13,473 bases of DNA. Source: Saccoglossus kowalevskii. Taxonomy: Eukaryota > Hemichordata > Enteropneusta > Harrimaniidae. The position numbers and the translations under genes were made by a program. Below are positions 8,158 through 13,473 of the stretch, piece by piece. The stretch's first letter is position 1. Each line of letters opens with the position of its first letter. The stretch is from NCBI RefSeq assembly GCF_000003605.2, contig NW_003146281.1, positions 362,511 to 375,983 of the forward strand. Direction: 5' to 3'. The notes below the pieces were generated by a model. That model did not search any database. It was not told the DNA's origin and worked only from the letters and a program-made list of their open reading frames with translations.

Positions 8158-9605
8158 CTACAAATCAAACAATTCGACAAGAATAAGCCACGATTGTAAT
8201 GCATATCACTTATACATCCGGGAAACAAACACGTTTTACTTTTCACGTTTTGTGTTTATTTCAATTCGCATAAATCTTATTCGTTGCCCCGGCAAAACGG
8301 TTGAGTCATTGCTCTAATGATGTTTATTATGTGTTTTTATCTGTTTTGTTAAATGGGCAGACGAATTGATACGACCATGTGACACTGCTGCATGTGTAGC
8401 CCAATCTTAACACGTTTTTAATATGACAGTTTATCGGCAAGTGAATGGGGGATCCCCTCAAACCGATTGAATCAGTCCTAATTCGGTCGGATTCATCCCA
8501 AAATTGGCATTAATAAATAAGACCGCTACAATAGGGGAGAAGTCTGTCTACAGCTGTCGGCAAATTGGATTGTACTCAGCCTCGTTCCCAGCAAATCAAA
8601 AATTAATCCCCTTTATATCCATCCAAATAATCAGATCTCCATCGGCAGAAGCGTTAAACTCATATGATTGCGATTTTTGGAGCTCATTATTTTCTTTTTT
8701 AAGTGGGTGGTTTTGTATCGCCCAGTCACACCACTGGTGTCGGAGAAAATCCATAGATAAATCGACTTAAGTTTGTCTGTTCCGACTTGTCATCAAGCTA
8801 GTGCGTTGAATAGTATTGGGACTAATCCAAAGATCTCCCACTCGGATCTCGTGCTTCCGGTTAATGTCGTTGGTCTAATTTGCTTTGGCTTACGTATCAT
8901 ATACAACCCGCTTTAGACCAATTTCGCTAAAAAGTCAGTCGCTGTATTCGACCGACCGCCATAGTGTCCTCTCTAATGCTGATCGCTTTAGCGATGAAAC
9001 ATGGTTTCGTCATCTTTCTCCGCGGCGCGCATGCATTCATCGGATTCTTTTTACTTCCCGACAATTCAATTTTGAGGGAAAAACTAAAAAACCGCCAACA
9101 ATTAACCTCGACTTTTCAGGAAGCCTAGCAACGGAGATGATGTTGTCGAGAGACAGCTGTCGTCACTATCATTACCCGTCTTCAACACAGGTGTGAGCAG
9201 TGGCCGATGGAATTGATCAGTTGTGTTGATGTGTTAGAATCAAATAGTATACTAATGAGGGCTGCTTAAGCAAAGCTCTATCTAGATTAAATTGAATTCA
9301 TCTACAACATCTGTGTCTGTTGTAAACCAATAGAATTGTACTAATTGTCGGTCCCGTAATCCCTCAACAAGAACATACGCTTCTGACTTCACCGTCTTTC
9401 TCCAGTCACGGTTGGCGGCACGGCGTATTACCGTCACTTCCACTGCATCTCTACACATCACAATAAATGATTCCGTTCCCGTGAAAGGGGAAACCATGGA
9501 TATTCGTCGAATTTATTATGTCATTTTTCTCGTGACTTTACACACTATTAAAACGTGAAGTAATCAATTATTAATATACATCCTTTTGATGATCTGTATT
9601 CTTAC
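8158..9605 (-). other. ERG intron (1448 nt)
   Basis: It is bounded by donor GTAAG at 9605 and acceptor TTGTAG ending at 8158 on the minus strand. A reverse-orientation ETS core CTTCCGGT lies at 8854-8861. The part from about 8820 to 9060 has more CpG than its surroundings. Several chance-length ORFs occur on both strands (8504-8770, 8885-9196, 9282-9497), none with a recognisable domain or convincing splice boundaries. Confidence 0.82.
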
Positions 9606-9677
9606 CTTTCGTTTGTGACGCTTGTGAACTGTTCCATGCGTTTTGTCTTTCCCGCACGAGGACGTCATATGAGGGTT
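9606..9677 (-). CDS. ERG: ERG-family exon, 72 nt (linker between Pointed and ETS domains)
   Basis: The minus-strand reading in phase 1 begins PSYDVLVRERQNAWN and ends SQTK, with one base left to start the next Gly codon. FLI1 has PSYDSVRRGAWGNN in the same part of the protein, so the PSYD..R...AWN pattern supports homology. The acceptor is GTTATAG ending at 9678 and the donor GTAAG from 9605, both good. Length 72 with phase 1 at both ends makes it frame-neutral. It is the most 5' coding exon I can identify; the first codon (N-AA) needs one base from an exon beyond, which I did not find in the window. Assignment is less certain than for the 48-nt and ETS exons because the linker evolves quickly. 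Confidence 0.85.
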
Positions 9678-10072
9678 CTATAACAAAGAAAACAACGAAT
9701 GAAAGTCAATATTAACTAAATTTATGAAGCTCATTCAATGTCGTACCACGAGCTGTGATAATAGCGAGGTTATCGAGGTCTTGCAAAAACAAGCATCGAA
9801 CGGTCCTGCAGATATAGTGAGGTTACCGTGGTTCAACTTAAACCTTTGTCGTAATACTAGTATCGCGGTAGCCGTCATATGATACATAATAAAATAAAAT
9901 ATTCCGGGATAGAATTTTGAATGAAATTCTGTAGTTGGGAACTGATCTAAGATTGAAGGGAAGTCGTTTTTAATTCGTTTTATTTGCGCGCTTTCCAGGG
10001 TCGTGCCAGGTGCGTGAATTGATAATAAGTTGGATATTAACGACAAAATAATGAAATTGGCCAGTAATTGTA

Positions 10073-10378
10073 GATTAGTATAATCCATACATCGTTGTCA
10101 GTTTAATATCATATAAGCTAATCGCTTCTGCATATTTACCAGTGTGCTAATCGTCTGTAGGGCTTAATTGGCTTTTGGCCCTAGTTACCCTACACTGCAG
10201 AGCCCAAATGATTAGCGCATAGCTAATATGTTCCTGTAAGTCACCAACGCAGTCAGGTGTCAATGACAGCAAGATTAGTGCATCAAATCGTATTTCTTAA
10301 TCTCCCGATTCAATCATGTACATTAACTAGGCCCGGTTAATTAGTTAAGAAGTGCACGAAACGTGGGAATTTTAATCT
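10073..10378. promoter_or_regulatory. Cluster of TAATC homeodomain-type cores with nested inverted repeat
   Basis: TAATC or its reverse complement GATTA occurs at about 10073, 10081 (TAATCC), 10119, 10148, 10210, 10273, 10299 and 10373, far more often than one or so expected by chance. GCTAATCG is repeated exactly at 10117 and 10146. A nested inverted repeat spans 10146-10216: GCTAATC/GATTAGC outside, TGTAGGG (10156-10162)/CCCTACA (10188-10194) inside. A second inverted repeat has arms TTAACTA (10323-10329) and TAGTTAA (10342-10348). K50 homeodomain proteins (Otx/Pitx/Bicoid type) bind TAATCC-like sites, so an intronic enhancer is a reasonable inference. Confidence 0.35.
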
Positions 10379-10853
10379 CTATAGTTTTCTGTTATTCTGT
10401 GTATGTTTTTTTTTTCTTTCGTTTTAACCTGGCTTTCTACTAGTTTGAGCGCACAGGGGATGATAAATCCTGTCATTGTACCGTGATGAAATTCTTGGAT
10501 CGACAGTTAGATCTATTCTAGTTTATGTAATATTTTTTTTTGCAAATAAGTGGTTATAAATCTGGTTGAGTCACGGTGGCATGAGATATTTCGTTTAATG
10601 ATGGCGGTGGATCCGGCATTGATTTTTTTTTCACTAGGACTCGATTAAAAGCCCTGTGTCGCATACTTGACTGTTCAACAAGACTTGTCAATGAACTACA
10701 AATACTGCTTATATCTATTCTTTCCTCTTTTAACTCTAGTTTCTCGATCATATTATTTCAAGTTCACAACAAAAACTGATAAACAAGATTAATGTTATCA
10801 ATAAAATCTTTTATAATCGAAAACTTGAATAAGTGTCACAAAATAATTTCCAT

Positions 10854-10863
10854 GTCACGTGAC
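10854..10863. promoter_or_regulatory. Palindromic E-box GTCACGTGAC
   Basis: A perfect 10-bp palindrome matching the preferred site of USF/MITF/TFE-type bHLH-zip proteins. The 13-mer CACGTGACTCGAG that includes it (10856-10868) also occurs at 2681-2693 inside the ERG coding exon. The latter is probably coincidence. Confidence 0.35.
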
Positions 10864-11528
10864 TCGAGTAGACGATGGAAATCTAACCAAAACCGTGCCC
10901 ATTAAAAAAACCTTCGCATAACACTGTAGCAGAAGGCGAAGTAGAACCGAATTCTGGACGTAATATTGCTTTTTTAAGGGAAAGAATCGTTTTGATTTGA
11001 TAAACATGGATAAACCGAACTATAATTACTAACATTTCATTATTGGAACTGGACTGATCTATCCACACGTGTCGTCAACTGCTAAAAATCAATTCACACA
11101 GACTACAATGACATGAATAGATACCCCAGAAATCTTCTCATTTCCCGCCATTTAGAAAGCAATTTAGTAATTGCCAATAAGACGTATTCAGGGATGGCGG
11201 GCCGGTTTAATTAGAAGATTAAAACAATAAGTCCCACGGTGGGAAAATGAATACATATGCACGTTTTGGGAGTTATCACACTGGATACTGCGTACTAGAA
11301 CTTTGGCGTGATACAATATGTTGATATTGAAGTGTCTTTGCCGTTGTTGAACTCAGTCAGTCATCGTTGTTAGCTGGATATAACACCACCTTGTCGATTT
11401 GGAGGTGTATGAGGCCCGCCCGGGAAATAAGTTACCATGACAATATCAATAATTTGAAAGCTAATAATCATTACGAAAATTGCATGTAAGCAAACAATGT
11501 ATTATCATATACACGATATATACACATC

Positions 11529-11995
11529 GAACATGGTGCGTATGGGACACATATTGAACGCGACGCGTTCTATACGTCGTATGGGACTCATGTTGAATAC
11601 AACGCGTTCTATACGTCGTATGGGACCCATATTGAACACAACGCGTTCTATACGTCGTATGGAACCCATATTGAACACAACGCATTCTATACGTCGTATG
11701 GGACCCATGTTGAATACGACGCGTTCTATACGTCGTATGGGATCCATATTGAACACAAGCGTTCTATACGTCGTATGGGACCCATATTGAACACAACGCA
11801 TTCTATACGTCGTATGGAACCCATATTGAACACGACACATTTTATACGTCGTATGGGACCCATATTGAACACGACACATTCTATACGTCGCATGGGACCC
11901 ATATTGAACACCACGCGTTTTATACGTCGTATGGAAACCATATTGAACACAGCGCATTCGATACGTCGTAGGGGACCAATATTGAACACGACGCG
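11529..11995. repeat. 39-bp minisatellite, about 12 copies
   Basis: Eleven units of TTCTATACGTCGTATGGGAC (first 20 bases), followed by CCATATTGAACACAACGCG, run from 11568 to 11995; unit boundaries fall at 11568, 11607, 11646, 11685, 11724, 11762, 11801, 11840, 11879, 11918 and 11957. A degenerate twelfth unit precedes them (11529-11567). The unit at 11724-11761 has lost one base (38 bp). Because 39 is 13 codons, both strands show long open frames of repeated 13-residue peptides (RSIRRMGPILNTT type); these are artefacts of the period. Each unit includes ATGGG-A-CCCAT, an 11-bp hairpin-like element, and many include AACGCGTT. CpG sites vary mainly to CA, as in decay of methylated CpG. Confidence 0.97.
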
Positions 11996-12386
11996 GCATA
12001 ACGATGTGGCGCTTTATGGGAACAGATAAATCGCAAATATTCAGTGTGTGAAAACTCGACTGCCATCTGGTATATTTTGACAGTCAGTCGTGTGCCACAT
12101 TCAAGAGTAAAGACCGTCCTCCTAAACACTGAGAATCAATCAAGAATCAATAAAAACACGACATTGGACGTAAAGAGGATTAACGACCAGTGGTCAACTA
12201 TGACGGCACCTTATAATGCGTGATTACACGTGCATTCATGCGAACATGTTCTCACTGTTTTAGTCAATGGCTGCGTTAATGTATCACGTAAAATCACTCA
12301 TAAAAAATCCACAAAAAATAAAATATTTAACAGCGCATATTTGAAATTAAATTTCACATTCTCCCTTGTTGTCCTATTTTTTCAAG

Positions 12387-12580
12387 TGGAATTCCGCGGT
12401 TGGCAGAGTCCGACATTGATGTCAATTAGCGTCCTTCACTTGGAATTTAAAGAGCACTGGGACCGATCAACAGAGTCCACTGTGGGAATATTAAAGTCAA
12501 TTACATCGGAACTACTAAACGATAAAGTAATTGTAAATAAACTAAACATTGTAAAAAAATGGTTTCATTGTGTATTTTAA
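12387..12580 (+). other. Candidate plus-strand terminal exon behind a strong acceptor
   Basis: A long pyrimidine tract (CTCCCTTGTTGTCCTATTTTTTCAAG, split here as CTCCCTTGTTGTCC plus TATTTTTTCAAG) ends in AG at 12385-12386. The frame that follows is open for 64 codons to TAA at 12578-12580. It includes VEFRGWQSPTLMSISVLHL and later STVGILKSITSELLND, which look protein-like, but no family is recognised. AATAAA occurs at about 12536 inside the ORF and again near 12662. No upstream plus-strand exon was identified to join it. It may be a chance ORF or a fossil of a mobile element. Confidence 0.15.
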
Positions 12581-13091
12581 TTTAGTTACTGGTGCATCTA
12601 CACATTGAACGATATTTTCACATCCGAACGAGATTACGTGTGATAACTTATACAATATACAAATAAAATAATAAATACACAGGTGAGTCCCCCCAAAAAA
12701 AAAATCACTGTCATGCGCAACGTTAAACATGTAATGATATATATACCGGTGGTTGTTAGAAACATTGAACAGGAGTACTTGCAATCACTTGCTGGTGACA
12801 AGGTGGAGTGGTTAGCTATGCGCTGCATGTATACTGTCGGTGATGTCCAATTCCAATGAGTATTTGATCCAAAAGTCCCAAATCAATGTATTATTAAAAT
12901 TGACGAATTATAAGCTGTCGCGTGACATTTACTTGTTTCTTCACAGTGGTCGGTAAACAAATACTCTTTGCGTACAGATGAGTTGAAGACTTCTTCTAAA
13001 TACCCGGATGATCAAATGATGCGTTTCCTTGGACCCTTTCTGTACATATGACACTCACACAGTCACACAGACAATTATGTATCCGTTTTAA

Positions 13092-13100
13092 ACCGGAAGT
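13092..13100 (+). promoter_or_regulatory. Consensus ETS-binding site ACCGGAAGT
   Basis: An exact match to the optimal ERG/FLI1-class site, in the ERG gene's own upstream intron. A reverse-complement CCAAT-type motif is not needed here, but CCAAT itself occurs close by at 13181-13185 (GACCAATCAG). Autoregulation through such sites is known for vertebrate ERG/FLI1; for this gene it is only an inference. Confidence 0.3.
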
Positions 13101-13473
13101 TAACGTTCAACGTGCCCTAATTGTAATCCAAAATGGGTGTATGCTCGTCGTATGAGACGGACGAGTCACGCGTGCCGTTGACCAATCAGAGAACGTGATA
13201 TATGAATACGATTATGGTAAAGGATAGTTGATTGGACGTTTGAAAGAAAACGTGCGTAGATACAGTGAGAAGTCTCGTGCCGCGAGTATATTTACGGGAC
13301 TAAGTTCTACCTACTCTCACTACAGATCAAATTTTGAGTTAATATGCAAAGATCAACTCACCGTAAAATTTAGCATTAATTCATTTGCAAGCACATGCAA
13401 TTATTTTCATATTATTATAATTTGATGCAATCGTTATACTGATTAGAATTTTCGAAAGTTCACATCTCAGCTC

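Larger units (their letters stand above)
9678..13473 (-). other. Upstream ERG intron (to window edge), no further ERG exon recognised
   Basis: I looked on the minus strand for the Pointed-domain signature (HVRQWLEWAVKEY-like) and for other phase-1 coding blocks, and found none. The rest of the gene should therefore lie to the right of the window. The region contains the TAATC cluster (10073-10378), an E-box palindrome (10854-10863), the 39-bp array (11529-11995), a plus-strand exon-like ORF (12387-12580) and an ETS motif (13092-13100). A short, poorly conserved linker exon could have been missed. Confidence 0.65.

Noticed and set aside
8885-9196. 103-codon plus-strand ORF ending near a GTGTGAGC donor-like site
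   Set aside because: It lies inside a supported ERG intron, has no recognisable domain and no acceptor of quality upstream, and its length is within chance expectation.
9282-9497. 71-codon minus-strand ORF close to the 72-nt ERG exon
   Set aside because: It lies between two supported exons whose junction codons match directly. It has no good flanking splice sites and no similarity to ERG linkers.
9735-10088. 117-codon minus-strand ORF that could be an upstream ERG exon
   Set aside because: No Pointed-domain residues or phase-1 splice boundaries are visible and no ERG-like motif is present, so it is treated as a chance ORF.
10488-10503. TGAAATTCTTGGATCG, identical to a conserved stretch of 18S rRNA
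   Set aside because: Only 16 bases match and the flanks diverge at once from what I recall of 18S, so it is not an rRNA gene. It is most likely chance or a tiny fragment.
10554-10751. 65-codon minus-strand ORF with a Pro-rich end as a possible ERG linker exon
   Set aside because: There is no GT donor at a suitable place and no match to ERG/FLI1 residues. It would need to be in phase 1 with a bounded acceptor, which I could not find.
11529-11995. Regularly spaced repeats resembling a CRISPR array
   Set aside because: The units are contiguous with no unique spacers, there are no cas genes, and the context is an animal gene intron.
11497-12029. Several long overlapping ORFs on both strands encoding repeated 13-residue peptides
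   Set aside because: They arise from the 39-bp tandem array, whose period is a multiple of three, so open frames appear on both strands. The 1-base loss at about 11756 breaks them, with no sign of selection on any frame.
12650-12690. Perfect plus-strand donor CAG/GTGAGT near 12680
   Set aside because: The preceding sequence is AT-rich with no open coding frame that could end at this donor, so a lone donor match is not enough.

Overview
This is a piece of metazoan nuclear genome, AT-rich and intron-rich, with no bacterial-style gene packing. The only gene I can identify with confidence is on the minus strand: the 3' half of an ERG/FLI1-subfamily ETS transcription factor. Four coding exons are visible, in transcription order 9677-9606 (72 nt), 8157-8092 (66 nt), 7953-7906 (48 nt) and 3147-2642 (506 nt, to the TAA stop). 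All the visible splice junctions have GT/AG ends and all are in phase 1. The spliced frame reads through the linker, the conserved PYQ.xGP.SSRLAN segment, a complete ETS domain and a C-terminal tail close to that of vertebrate ERG/FLI1. The 5' exons, including the Pointed (SAM_PNT) domain expected in this family, are not in the window and should lie to the right, beyond 13473. One ERG-like gene with short introns suggests an invertebrate bilaterian (deuterostome or lophotrochozoan); I cannot place it more precisely.

Layout, left to right. 1-228 is a 34-bp tandem array with an E-box-type palindrome in most units, cut by the left edge. 536-1240 holds three diverged tandem copies of a unit of about 285 bp. 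1241-2641 is the 3' flank and probable 3' UTR of the ERG gene, with short direct repeats just past the stop codon and a candidate polyadenylation signal near 1655. 2642-3147 is the ETS exon. 3148-7905 is a 4.76-kb intron holding several promoter-like or exon-like plus-strand signals (5642-5705, 6713-6772, 7120-7213, 7583-7828), none proven. 7906-9677 carries the three small symmetric exons. From 9678 to the right edge I see only intron or upstream sequence, with a cluster of TAATC homeodomain-type cores (10073-10378), a 39-bp minisatellite of about 12 copies (11529-11995) and one plus-strand exon-like ORF behind a strong splice acceptor (12387-12580).

I found no tRNA, rRNA, CRISPR array or recognisable transposase. 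The best leads beyond the ERG gene are the two minisatellites, the set of frame-neutral exons, and the possible plus-strand transcription units nested inside the large ERG intron. These last are hypotheses from splice-site, promoter and ORF appearance only.
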